Of a stretch of 64,000 bases of DNA, positions 34,451 through 47,690 are shown one piece after another; the first letter of the stretch is position 1; each line of letters begins with the position of its first letter. Made by a program: the position numbers and the translations under genes. The DNA is taken from positions 186,001 to 250,000 of the forward strand of contig NC_089429.1 of NCBI RefSeq assembly GCF_026210795.1. The letters run 5' to 3'. Source of the DNA: Rhizophagus irregularis (taxonomy: Eukaryota > Glomeromycota > Glomeromycetes > Glomerales > Glomeraceae). Below the pieces are notes generated by a model, which worked only from the letters and a program-made list of their open reading frames with translations, did not search any database and was not told where the DNA came from.

Positions 34451-35132
34451 AAGCAATCAAATTCTGATCTTTTACTATCCATTATTCATAGCGTCCATTA
34501 AACATTATAATAAAACGATTTTGTATTTAGTAGTAATAAGCATAAATTCAATATGAAAAAAAAGAAATAAGATGAATTAAAAAACTTAAAAAGAAGGCAT
34601 TAAAATAATGTTTTATTTCTGCAAAATAAACGAATCTTAATAATTTTATTAGTAGTATCTCTTAATTTCATTAATATTTACAATATATAATATAATAATT
34701 GTATTATATTTAATAATAAATAATATAAATATATTATAATTACATTTATTTACATAAATTTACTTTAAAATATTTAACAAATTTTTAATAAAAATTTGTT
34801 ATATAATATCCAAATTTTACTATATGAATGTCAAAAAAATCTGTTATGGTGTTACCAAATTTTCTATAACAAAAGTCAGATTAGCATTTGTTATAACGTG
34901 AGCTAACTGTATATAAAAAATGATTAATACATATGTATCACGTAATGTTTATGTAATCTGAAAAAATTGAGAAAATGTTTTTATTTAATAAATCGATTAC
35001 TTATGATAAATAGATAATATATTTTTAATTTTATTAAAATTGAATCATAAAAAAATTTTTTATTTAAAATTTTCTGATTTTAGATTTAACACTATAAAAT
35101 TTATTATTAAATTTCTTTTTATTAATATAAAC
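34450..35132. other. AT-rich interval
   Basis: Apart from the pogo-like terminus near 34.9 kb, nothing recognisable was seen. Confidence 0.35.
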
Positions 35133-35428
35133 AGGACTCCAGACATCTCTTATAGAACTCACAACTGACTTTTTGCTAAAAAAGATCCAATTTGCTCTTT
35201 TTTTATTTTCAGTTTTTTTGTGATTATCTCAGCATCCAGTAATTTGATTTATGCATGCAAATGTTTTTTTATTTTGTAGAGTTTGATAAGGACTACAAAA
35301 CAAAAAAAAGTTCACATAAATTAGATCACTGGATGCTGAAATAATTGTAAAAACGTGATTTTTTTTGAAATTTAGACCAATTTGCTAAAAAGTTACTCTC
35401 TGAGTTGTATATGTAATGTCTGAGGTCC
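35133..35428. mobile_element. AGGACC-family palindromic MITE, 296 bp
   Basis: The ends aggactccagacatc and aatgtctgaggtcct are flanked by atataaac (35125-35132 and 35429-35436). The interior matches the 9884 copy closely (tatagaactcacaactgact, ttttattttgtagagtttga). Confidence 0.88.
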
Positions 35429-38400
35429 TATATAAACTAAATTTTATTGAATTTAAATTATTAATTACTGATTAAAAATAAGAATATATAGTTTAAAATT
35501 TTTGAAAAATATTCTAATATAATTAATAAGCAAATTTTAAATATGATCTATATATAAATTATTTAAAATTCTAATATAATTTTTAATATATAATTTTTTT
35601 TAAATAAATAACTATATTTAATTTAAGAAAAAATTAACTGATAGTAAAATTACATAAGTTTTGCTAATTTACCTTTTAAATCAAATAATCTGAATTAAAT
35701 CACCTCCTTAAAATTTATATTTTACATTATTTTTTTTAAAAAAAAAATTATTTGTACCTATTATTCATTTCAAATTATATAGATTTTATTTATTTGAATA
35801 TTATAGAATATAATAACCAATTTTTTTTATATTTTTAATAATATCTCTTATTTTTTATTGTAATTATAATTTACATTTTTTTTTTGAAAATTTGGGTAAA
35901 ATTATATAATTATATAAAATTTATTAGTAAGTTAAATCATCTAGATTAAATCACTTTGAGTTAAAATTAGTCTTATACAAATTGCATAATTTCTAATTAA
36001 GTTTCAAAACTGAATTGTATTAGAATTAATGTAATTCCTTATCTAATTAATTTTCTTTCAGTTAAAATTAGTAACAATTTCTTTTTAATATATAAAACTA
36101 AAAAATTTATTTAATATTTATTATTTTTATTTCTTTTTTTTACTTTTTTTTTAATAAAAAAATATATGTATTATTTATTTCATAAAAAGGGAAATAAACT
36201 AAAATTAGTAATTTTCCAACTATCTATATGAGATTGGAAAATATAATAAGTTCCCAGTCATCTATAAACTTGGCTAATTACTCACAATTTTTAAAAATTA
36301 GTATAAAGGTAATTGGTAATTGGTATAAAGGTGATTATGAGTAACACTTATGTGACAGGCAATTAATATACATATTTTCTTTATTTAAAGAAAAAAATAA
36401 AGAAAATATAGATTAGAATTAGATTAAAATTAGACAAGAATAAAAATATTAATATTTACACAGAAATTTGAAATTAATAAATAACTAAACCTAGATATTT
36501 TTATATTATTATACATTAGTTAAATAAAAATTTAAATGATATTTTAATTTTAATATCTAATATTTAGTACTATTTAATACTGTAACTGTATTATTATACT
36601 GATTGTCTAAGATTATAATTATAAAAATTAGTTCAATAAACTATTTATTTAATATACAATATTTTACCTATAAAATTTTAATATATATAATATACTTTAT
36701 TTGATTATAAAAATATTAAATAATATTTTATAAATAAATTATTAATAATATTATTAATATTCTTTTACAGTACTTCGCAAAAAAGTACAATAATTAAAAT
36801 ATTTTTTTTATAATAGAATATTTTATTTGAAATTTATATATTTTTCTTTTAATAATGTATGATAAGAATAAATATTTTTAAAATATTTTTAAAATATTTG
36901 TGTTATATAATACATTAATAATTATATAATCGAAATATCGTTTTTTTTTAAAAAAAAAAATTTTAAATTTTTAAAATTGAATAATAAATTTTTCACTAAA
37001 ACATACTTTACGATAATTAATGCAAGGGAAATTTTTTGTATAACATTATTTGTTTGATAATTTTTATAACATTTAATCATTGTGTAATTATTATGCAGAT
37101 GATAATGATATTTTTTTTTTTGACACATTATATCGTTTATCATATAATACCGATGTAATAATACTTTGGACGTCTGCATAACATAATTTTTAAATACAGT
37201 TTTATTGGATAATGCAGTAGTTCAGTGATATTCTTTTTGTTAGTATCATACGTTGTATTTAAGCTTTTTTTTTAAAAAAAATTGATACATTTTATAAGAT
37301 TACATCATCGTATCACGTAATTTTGATAATTAATAAGATATTTATAATTATAATTATTCAAATAATAATTTCATTAATATTAACTCCAAACATGGTGAAG
37401 TTAATCCTTGTTTAATCATCATATTGAAATGAATTTAATAAATTCCAACCACTAAATATGAAGATCTACATATATCAAAGACGGAAATTTTTTATTAACT
37501 AGGAAACGAAAACCGTTATTGAACCCGAAATGCAGGTTAAGGTTTTATTATTGTTACATTTATCACGAATGTCACGTGCCAGGACGATACATCCCTGACA
37601 TTCGTATCACCTTGCGTTAGAATTACATTGTAGCATTGTAGTACACTTTGAAGTTCGAACTAATAAGAGTTCTTTATGAGTTCTTTATGAGTTCTTTTTA
37701 AAGGGTTTATTATTATTATTATTATCTGTATTAACTGTATAAACTTTTTTTTAAATTTTCATAATATTTTTCATATTTTTCATACAAATTTCCTTAATTT
37801 CCTGAAATAGACGGACATTCAAAAAAATTATGCAAAGAAAATTTCTTGCATTATAAAAGGATCATACAGTCCGACAATCATACCCTTCAAAAGTATTATC
37901 TATCGACATCAAACTTTAAATTATTGAATTACAGGATGTACTTGTATAATGTAATATATTACGTAAATAAAAAAACTAAACTAAACTATAATGAGGATAT
38001 AATTATTGTTTTAATAAAATAATATTCTTCCCAAAAAGCCTTTGATTTACTTGATGTTGAAACATGATAATTTGACTGATCATAATGTGACCTATTTTCG
38101 GGAATGACGATATCGGTAAGTCAAAAAATTTTGATAATCATATTAACCAATAAAATCAATAAAATCCGTTACCGAGTAACATTACCACCCAATTTGGTTT
38201 ATTAAACAAAATTTAAAAAAAGATAATCCGGGAATGCATCACATGTAACGAAATAAATTAAAAAAATTTCAGCGATCCTTGATTAGTGATTAACCAACGT
38301 AAATAAAAATAATTATGCACAAATTATTAATTATTTATAAATTATTGTATTTATGCATTCTCTTTGTTTTCCCTTAAACTATTTTTCACCTTCTTTAATT

Positions 38401-41215
38401 CTAAAAGGGTTCTTTTAAATTAAAATAATAAATTAAGACAAATTATTATTTAAGACAAATTATTACGACAAATTATTACGATGGGTTTATATAAATAATC
38501 ACCTGCCAATCTGCCGTTCAGCCGCCAGTTACCCAAGTGATATACAGTAAATCACACAAACTTGTGTTAGACCAATTCTAAGTTTACGGGGTTTATTAAA
38601 CTTAAAAATTTACGTTATGTAGGACGAGTAGCACAATTAATGATATCATAATTTGACGTTTGTTAAAACTTCCTAAAAAAACAAATAAAATAAATAAAAT
38701 GGCGAAATTTATCCTTAAAGTATGTGATTCATTGAGTAAAAGAACGACAAATACGAAAATGGCTAGTATCAATTACGTTCACCATAGTAACCTAGATTAA
38801 AATTATGTTATTCTTAGTTTAGCATACTCAACAGACGTTAAAAAAAAAAGAGAGAGAAGGAAAAATAAAAGGTATCAATAATTACATCATTATATTGATC
38901 CGTTTTAAATTAGATTAATTCTGTTTTCCAACAATTCAATCTATTTCAATAATAAAATAGTACGAAAATTATGTAATGTGACGTAAGACGCCTTGTATCA
39001 TTAGGTATACTAGAATCAATATTTTCGCACATGTTAAATCCATGTAATCCTTTATCCATGTCTTTTGATGGAAAATCATGAATAAAACGTAATCAATCAT
39101 CAAAGGCTGATTGTTAATGACGTAAATTTAAAGAAGAAAAGGATCAACTCACTTGTTTATTTTATTTAGCCTTTCTTTCAATAATGTATTAGCCGAAGAA
39201 GAAGCTATTTTATTACATCATATCGCTTTTATTTCTTTTGATTTTGAAAATCCCATAAATATCAAAGATGCAAACTTACGTCTTAGATGTTTGCTTTCAC
39301 GGGATGAGTTTATTTCCGGAAAATCCGTGGATAATTTATATTACAGTATATAATAATTCATTATTTCTACTTTCGCGGATTGATTTATTTCCGAAAATTC
39401 ATAGATATCTTTAATTTACGCCTAATAAGAAAACATCATGCATGATTTTTTTTTTTCTTGATGGATTTGAATTATCTCCGAAATCCGTAGATATCAGGAT
39501 ATTTTTTGCGCCTTTGGATAAATTGTTATTGATACTATATTTTAAAATATTTTTTTATTTTTTTTTGCATGAATACTTTTTAGTGAATATATCTTTTTCA
39601 TTCCTTAAAATTACCTTTCCTTAGAGAAACTTTTTTAAAAAAAAATCTTTAATAAAATATGGAAATAAAAATTTCGAAGAATTTCGATGAGTTTCGATGG
39701 GTTCGATTGATCTACTTTTGATTTAAATTTATTTTTTTCTCGTACTATTATAGTACATTTGAAAATCATTTTAACTTAATCTAATATAGAATGGTTGAAA
39801 TAATAAAGTTAGATGATATCTCGAAAATTTGTACATTGGGAGCAACATTGAAAGGACGATACTTTTGATGATGATATGTTGATTGTGTTGATTGTGTTGA
39901 TTGTACAAAATTATGTTTACAGATAAAAAGGTACTACATTAATATAGTATTTAATATTCATTTTTTATTGCCTAAATCGAAAAAAAAAAAAATTCTTATA
40001 TATATATAAAAAAAACACGATCATTTTCCGTTCGCCCACTTTTGGCTGAAATCATTCTTTGCGATTTTGGCTGAATCAGATGACTTTTTTCTCAAAGAAA
40101 TTTTTTTAAAAGAGAAACTATATGGAAAATAAAAAATCGGAACTTTTTTACATACACATCATTTTTTTTTTTTCATATGTAAACTAACTAAAATAAATTA
40201 AAACGATCAACATATAATAAAAAATTGCCTCACAAATAAAAAGATTTATACAAAAATGGTAAGATCAAAAGATGTCGCAACAAGGCGCAATTTAAAAATT
40301 ATTTAGAAAAACTGGTATACGTGATACTGTATACGGTATGTTGACTATGTTGTGGCAAAAAATTGAGGGTAACACTAAGCAGTAACACCACGCCGGTATT
40401 ACGTGATAATCGGGTCTAGAACCACCCAAAAAAAGGACCCTAAAGCCTAAACTATTTTTTTAGTTAAACTTGATTAGGTTATTTTTAAAAATGTGTAAAT
40501 AGGGACTAAAAAATAAACAGGAATTTATTCCAATAGTTCGGAATAAATTGATTTAAATTTTAGACACAAAGACTATTTATTTAAAGTACCTAAGTACCTT
40601 ACAGGTAATGTTTAAATCCCATGACCAAAAATAAGCCTTATTACGTAAAATAATGTTACATCTATCTGTACTGTTGAGGTGTTAAGGGGGAGTAAATAAA
40701 ATATGGGGTAAAAAAAATTAAATGTCAATTCAATCGATTGGTTCCCTCTTTTTAATCATTTTAATCATAACTATCTTTTGTGTTAAGTTATGGGAAAAAA
40801 AATTAGTTATTCATGTGAAGTTAAACATTTACATAAAAACAATAATCAAAAACTTTTTTCTTATCAAACATATCAAAACTAACTTTTAAGGATTTGCATT
40901 TTTTTTTTTTTTTCATTTTACACACGAGGCAAACAAAATTTAAAAATTTCACACGATAATATTTTACTACATGAAAAAAATTTTTTTTTTTTTTTTATTT
41001 TATTTTATTTTAAAAAAATTTTTTTTTTTCTTTTTTTTTCCTTTTGCGAAAAAAAAAATCATGGGGGAAAGAAAAAGAAAAAGAAAAGGGGGAGGAAAAA
41101 AAAATATTTACAAAAATCGCAAAAAAAAAAAAAAATAAAATAATAAATAAAAAATAAAAATGAAAATAAAATAAAATAAAATAAAAATATTATAAATAAA
41201 AAAAAAACAATTTTT
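35429..41215. other. 5.8-kb AT-rich interval without supported genes
   Basis: No coding exon could be supported. It contains simple A/T tracts, a 10-bp-stem hairpin at 37565-37605 (acgaatgtca / tgacattcgt) in a locally less AT-rich patch, and three degenerate copies of tttatttccgaaaatccgta-like sequence at 39.29-39.50 kb. The right end is presumably the 3' flank of the BAG gene. Confidence 0.35.
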
Positions 41216-42178
41216 TTATATTCTATTTATAATTACAAAATCGTCATCGACTTGTCTGTGTTGTTTTTCAATGTTTTTAATGAAATTTTTATATTGTAGA
41301 ACACGAAAATTGTCTAATTCACTTAACATAATATTTACAGTATTTATTATAGAAAATTTTCTCTCTCTCACCAAATAATATTCATCAGAAAAATCATTAT
41401 TTAATTTATTAAGAATCTTTAAAATAGATTCTTTATAAATTAAAAATGCTTTATTATCAACAGAAATAGGTAAAACCTGATTGTTATTTGATTCAAAAGT
41501 AAGATTACCTTTTAAATTAATTGATTTTAATAATAAAAGTTGATTTTGCATTGAACGAAGTTTTGAGAGATATGAAATGATTTTCAAAGTTTTTCTCTTT
41601 TCTATATGATGCTTTATGAATGAATAAATTTTAAATGCGGCTTGAAATCTTTTGATTGATGAACTCATTGTCCTTGATGGTAAACTTTTTGAATTTTTTG
41701 ATAATAATGATGATGATGATGATAATGTTGAATTGGAACTTAAAGAATTACTACTGCAGCTAGTTCTTAACCCATTATTATTTTTAAGTTGAGCTGATTT
41801 AAGTTCATAAAACTTTCTTAGAGCGTTACATTCTTCAACTTTTTTAAGTGCCATTTGTTTTTCCGCTCTTTCTCTGCAAAGTCTTTCTTTTTCCGCGCAA
41901 AGTTGATGTCGACGTTGTAATTCTTGTTGTAATTGATTCCTTTTAAGTGTTGCTTCATGATATTTTTCAAACCTCATTCTTTGTTGTGAATCGTTTTCTG
42001 ATATCATGGAATTATTATTATTATTACGATTATTACGATTATTATTATTATTATTACAAGGTAAATTAAATGTTATTTTACTTTTGTTTGATGAAGGCGA
42101 AGGTTCTCTTTTTTTATTATATGAATTTTTTGGTTTATAAAATAAGTTTTCAGTTTCTACCCGAGAACATGCGAACAT
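41216..42178 (-). CDS. BAG-domain protein, candidate HSP70 co-chaperone, 320 aa
   Basis: Single-exon gene. The N-terminal ~60 residues are disordered with Asn tracts. Residues ~65-130 form a long charged coiled coil (ATLKRNQLQQELQRRHQLCA). A Ser-rich linker follows, then an IQ-like helix (AFKIYSFIKHHIEKRKTLKI). The C-terminal part matches a BAG domain: AFLIYKESILKILNKLNNDF, then YLVRERKFSIINTV and NIMLSELDNF. In BAG proteins the VRxxRK helix contacts the HSP70 ATPase domain and promotes nucleotide exchange; the VRERKFSI segment corresponds to it. The IQ-plus-BAG order resembles plant BAG5-7, by memory. The start ATG at 42178 is the first in frame after the upstream T-rich region. Flanks are very AT-rich intergenic DNA. 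Confidence 0.8.
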   Translation of the reverse strand: MFACSRVETENLFYKPKNSYNKKREPSPSSNKSKITFNLPCNNNNNNRNNRNNNNNSMISENDSQQRMRFEKYHEATLKRNQLQQELQRRHQLCAEKERLCRERAEKQMALKKVEECNALRKFYELKSAQLKNNNGLRTSCSSNSLSSNSTLSSSSSLLSKNSKSLPSRTMSSSIKRFQAAFKIYSFIKHHIEKRKTLKIISYLSKLRSMQNQLLLLKSINLKGNLTFESNNNQVLPISVDNKAFLIYKESILKILNKLNNDFSDEYYLVRERKFSIINTVNIMLSELDNFRVLQYKNFIKNIEKQHRQVDDDFVIINRI

Positions 42179-45100
42179 TTTTACAAAGTGGTTTTTTCTT
42201 TTTACAAAGTGGGAGGGAATTTACAAATAAATTTTTCTTGTTCAAAAAAAAAAAAAAAAGAGAATAATGCTATTTAGATTTTCTTTTTTTTTATTATTTT
42301 CTTTTTTTACTTTTTGTGATTGTGCAAAAATTCTCACCTCATATATATATATTTTTTTTATGTAAAGTAAAGTAAAGTAAATCAATAAAGATGATTCAAG
42401 AAAATTCAAGTTAGATCAGCATTTCAAATTCCGACTTTACACCAGTAAAAAATGAAACGATTATATAACGGGTAAAAGTTGAAAAAATATAATAGTTAAT
42501 ATAAATAAGATAAACATTTATGTCATATTGCATTTCAACATATGTAATGCAAGTAATATGTGGTGCAGTGTTATACATATATATTTTTGTATTTTTGTTA
42601 TATTGTAAATCTTTTTTTTTTTTTTGTACAGATTAAAAGATTATCTTCGGTTGTTTTCGTTTTCGGTGATCAACGGTTTCATATGTTAAAAAGAATTTCT
42701 TACTAGTCAAAATATATAATTTATAATTAATTATATTTGAAAATATTAAAAAATATTAGTTTTTTTTTTTTAAAAACTTTTTTAAGTTTTAAACCTTTTA
42801 AACCTTTTAAACCATTTAAACCGTATATATATTTTAACCCGTAATATATTTTGAATTTATTATTAGAAAAATCTCTTTATTTTCGGTATTTCCTTTGTTT
42901 TCCGTTATGCAAAACAACAACGAAATTTTTTTTTTATTATAAAAAAAAATTTTAGTAATTAGATAAATTTGAACTGTTGCACCCGTTGCACTTAATTAAA
43001 CGCAATTTCCACCTTTTTATTTTTGCTTTGCATAAAAGGAAAAATGATTCCAAATATTAAAAATCATGCAATTTTTAACGAGGGATACAATATTTTATTT
43101 TTTTATATATATAAAAAAATGATCCTTCCTTAAAGAAATTTTTTTGTACTCTTTTTCTTTACCTTCTTTGTAAATCTTCTAGAATGGTTGAACAGAAATG
43201 CCGTAATTATCAATTTACCCGAATACATGAATGACATGACTGAATATAACCTGTTATTTATTACCCGTTATTCTATTACCTGTCTTGTTAATCATAGGCT
43301 TAGAAAATCCCTATAGCCTTTAGTAGTGCTTAATAGGCTTATAGGCTTTTATAGGCTTATGTTGGCTTATTAGCCTTTATACTATTATACTACTTTATAC
43401 TATTATTCTACTCAGTTAAAACTATATTATGCTACTTACGGGCTACGGCTATTATAAATATTATGTTATGTATATTATATATTATATTATATATATTATA
43501 TTTATATTTTTTTATAACAAACACTTTGTTGTTTGTTATTATTGTTGTTGCTGTGTATACTGTGTAAAAATAACAGTCGACAAAATAATCCATACAAGCC
43601 CGTTAAGCCCATTAGATCATTTAAAATCGCAGTAAATCAGGTTGTAAAATTACGTCATAAAATATGTTATGATTTCCATATAAGGAAATGAATACATCAT
43701 ACATCTTTACTATTCCAAATACAATCTCATATATATTCTTATTCTTTATTATTATTAATATCATTTCATTGTTACTTTTTCACCTTTGAGAGACTTTTTT
43801 GATAGAAAGCGTGGAATAATCACAAGTTTTTTTCGGGTTTTTTTTGGTCGGAATTTGGTCGGAAAATAAATTTCCATTGTTGGTAAAAATGATTTTTTTT
43901 TTAAAAAAAAAAAAAGAAAAAAAAAAAAAAAATATTTATAAAAAAAAAGGTTTATTAGTTTCATGTGTTATAATTTTTTTTAATGCATGTACCTTTTATG
44001 AGCCTAAACAAACTCGCATAACATTTTTTTACTGTATACACACGTATTTTCGCATTAATTAACATTTGATAACCCTGAATAAAATGTTTAACAATTAAAT
44101 GCATACTTTATCAATAGTTAAAAATGTGTAAATGATTTAATGATTGAAATTATACCCATATCTTTACAATAAAAGATGGTTTAGTTACAATTACAGTAAT
44201 AGGTAATGTACTGTATATCTATCTATCTATTATTATTCAAAAAACACAATATGACGAAATGACGAAAATATAAAATACATAAAAATAAAAAATTGTTTTA
44301 AAAAAATGAAAAATGGAAATAAAAAGAAAGAAAGAAATTGTTAATATAAAATTAATAATAACGGATAATATAATTTATCATAAATTTAAAAAAAAATGTA
44401 TTATAAATAAAATAAAACGTTTTGAGTAAATGCTAGAAATATGGATCCATGCTTATGATATCATTCATTCCCAAAAAAGTTTAACTATTTAATGTGGTGT
44501 GCATTGAGAATGTGTCATGTGCACATGATTTACGTATTCCGAGAAGAATAGAAGATCATATTCAATGTTTACTTTCATTATTCGTTGTTTTTATTTTCAT
44601 TCAATGATTTTATTTGTTAAAAAAAAATCATTTCATTATTTCTTTATAAAAGTTATTATTAACATATATAAAGAATGTAATAAAACGATAAATACTCTTT
44701 TACTTTCTAATATGTAATATGTACTCCAAATGTGCTGAATGTGCTTGAATGTACTTTATCGATCTTGTCTGCTAAATTAAGAATAATCATTATCTGTTAT
44801 ACAGTTAAAAAAAAAGCACGATGATCGTTCAAATTAATCATCAATAAGGAAATCTTTTTATTAAAAATCATCTTTTTTGAAATTATTTTTTTTTCCTTTT
44901 GATTATAAATCAAAACAAAATTTAAAACAAGAAAAAAGAAACTTTTTTTTTATATCTTTTTTTTTTAATAGGATAATAATAATTTATTTAAATTACGTAT
45001 GTTAACTTATATGAACGGTATGGGTTTTATAATAAAAAATTTACTTAAAAAAGGTTCAAGTTTCATTATAATTTAAATTTATTACATATAATGAGGTTAC

Positions 45101-47690
45101 ATCGGGATATCGGAATTCGGAACTATCGGGTCAATGCATGCACTGATAGTAAGCATACGGGAAATCGGATATCATCCCATGTTATTTTTTTTATCTTTAT
45201 TTTATTTCTTTGTTTTGGAAAAAAGAAAGACAAATTAAGACAAAATTTTTTTTTATAATAAAATAAATTTTGGTTAATTAATCAATTAAAAAAAAAAGAT
45301 TCCTTTTTTTTTGTTTCCGAAAAACAAGAATCATGAAATATATGAAATATGATATATGACGTAAATTAATTTGAAGTGAAAATGAAAAAAGCTATCGTTC
45401 TTTTTTGTCTTTATATAAATAGATTAATAATAATAATAATAATAATAATATGTATCGTATATGAAATAATATATCACGTAAGTGCACAGTCTGCAATGTA
45501 CCGAAATGTAGATCAATTATGAATATCTCGCACTGTTTACCCTTAAAAAATGAACAATATAAAAAAAATATAAAAAAAAAATTATAAATAATAAATAAAT
45601 AAAATTTTTTTTTAATGTAAAAAATTAAACTGTAATTTGATTAATTAGATTCTTTTTTTTTTGTTAGTCTCTAAAAAAAAATCTATAAAAGATATAAGAG
45701 ATTCTACTGGTAAAAAAAAAAAATATGGTTTATGAAAAGTTCCTTAAATAGTAATTCTATAAGTACATATTTATGATCTTGGAGATAAAAAAACTCTTTT
45801 ATGGTATTGGATGAAAAAAAAAAGGCATAGAATGAAAATGGACATAGGTGATAATAGTATATACTAATAATACTATAGTAGAATCATAGAAGTTGAGAAC
45901 AATTGTGAAAAAAAAAAAAAAAAAATTGTGAAACGTTCAAAGAAAATCGAACTAAAACTAATTCTCATTCTATTCCATTTTATTTCAATCTATTTCATTT
46001 TATTTTATTTTTTCTTTTTTCACTGAAAAATAAAATTCCAATAAAAGAAAAGTGAATAATGTTCATTGATTTTATAACTTCTTTCGGCTGAAAAATCTAT
46101 CTGTTTCAAAGAAAAAAGATTATCGAACATTTGGATGATTGTTTTGTGAAACTGAATTTTACCATAAATTTCAAGATCATTTAAGAAAAAAAAAAAAAAA
46201 ATTTCCGGAGTTGTTACGGAAAATAAAAATTATGTTCGTTTAGAATTTTAATTCTGGACACAAAGGTCACACGCACTATTCTATTCGTAGGATTTTTTTA
46301 AGGAGATGGATTTTGAAAACTTTACAATGATTTAACAAAAACAATATCAAATTATATATACACTTATTTTATTATTATTAATGAATGAATCCTTTACAGT
46401 AGGAAAAAAAAAAAAAATTTATTAAATGAATCCTTCATATGACCGGAATAAAGTTATCTTTTAAATGAAAGAAAAAGGAATATGGAATAAAAGGGATTTT
46501 TTTTTTTTCAAGAATGTTTACATTGTATACAAAAAAAAATTATTTATTCGTTTTTCAAAAAGGTGAATTTTATGTGTAAATCAGGGGTTTTTCGAAGGAC
46601 TTGTTTTGTTATCAATTTCATAATTTTGCATTTAACCAATCAAATTTTGTGTTGATCAACGTGAGTAATTATTTAAAAGTACTTTTTTTATATAAGTTAG
46701 ATTTCGTGTTTTAAAAAAAGGATGGTTCATATGTATTATTATTTCATATTATGTTAAATGAAGTATAAACCTTAGATAGTTCCTTGTTTCGGTTCGGGTT
46801 AGCATCGTTTTATTGGATATACTATATATTATGACATGATCAAATAAATATAATGCAAGTATAATGTCAATATAATGTCGTTATAAGGTCAATATAAAGG
46901 TCAGTATAGAGTCAATATAAAGGCAGTATAGGGTCAACTTTACATAAATGCCGCATCTTCCTTTTAAGACCAGAATATGAATGTGTATTTAGAAAGGATG
47001 TGTATTTCATACTTTTGTCTTAGTTTGTATACAAGTATATACTATTAAGTTTCAACTTAACGAAAGAATGCATTTATAGAAGACATATAATACTGTATAT
47101 ACAGTCCTATTATTTAAAAATACTTTAATGTTATCATTTTGCTTTAACAAATTATATAAATATATAATCAATCTATTTTAAGAATTTCTGATTTTTTTTA
47201 TCATTCCGTATGTCTGTATGATAATAATGATAACTCTCCAGTTTTTTCACTTTAAATATATACTTTTTTGGAAATCGTTACTTTGAAACCCTATCTTAAT
47301 TAAATTATTTCTATGATTCATATATATACAAGCCTTTTTTATTTAAATTATACTTTTTATGATTTAGTTATATTCTAATTTTTTAGATTTTGCCTAGTAT
47401 CTTTCTTAAATTATAAATAATTAAAAAATTTTCTAATTTTTTAGATGTTGTATAGTATGCATAGTATCTTTTTTAAATTATAAAATAATGAAAGGTTTTT
47501 TTTTTGTAAATTCAAATTTTTATAAAATATGCTAAATTTTTAATAATTATAAATTCCATCATTTGATTGAATGTCCTTCTCTATTTCAGCTATCCTGAAT
47601 AAGGTATTGTATAACTGATAGTTATCATAATTTTTTTCAAGTTGCTTGGAAGACTAAAACCAGTTGGGTCTAGGAGTTTTTTGATAATGA
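42179..47690. other. 5.5-kb AT-rich interval without supported genes
   Basis: The promoter of the BAG gene should lie in 42180-42700. The rest shows homopolymers and short tandem runs: aaaccttttaaacc near 42790, aggcttata near 43330, ctat near 44218, aat near 45427, and a ~12-bp gtcaatataa repeat at 46855-46935. No exon chain or RNA gene was found. Confidence 0.4.
46855..46935. repeat. gtcaatataa short tandem repeat
   Basis: About seven imperfect copies of a 10-13-bp unit (gtcaatataatgtc, ggtcaatataaa, gtcagtatag, gtcaac) in AT-rich DNA. Confidence 0.75.

Noticed and set aside
39153-39624. Small plus-strand frames as genes
   Set aside because: They cover degenerate short repeats (ttatttccgaaaatccgta) and lack a plausible start context or domain.
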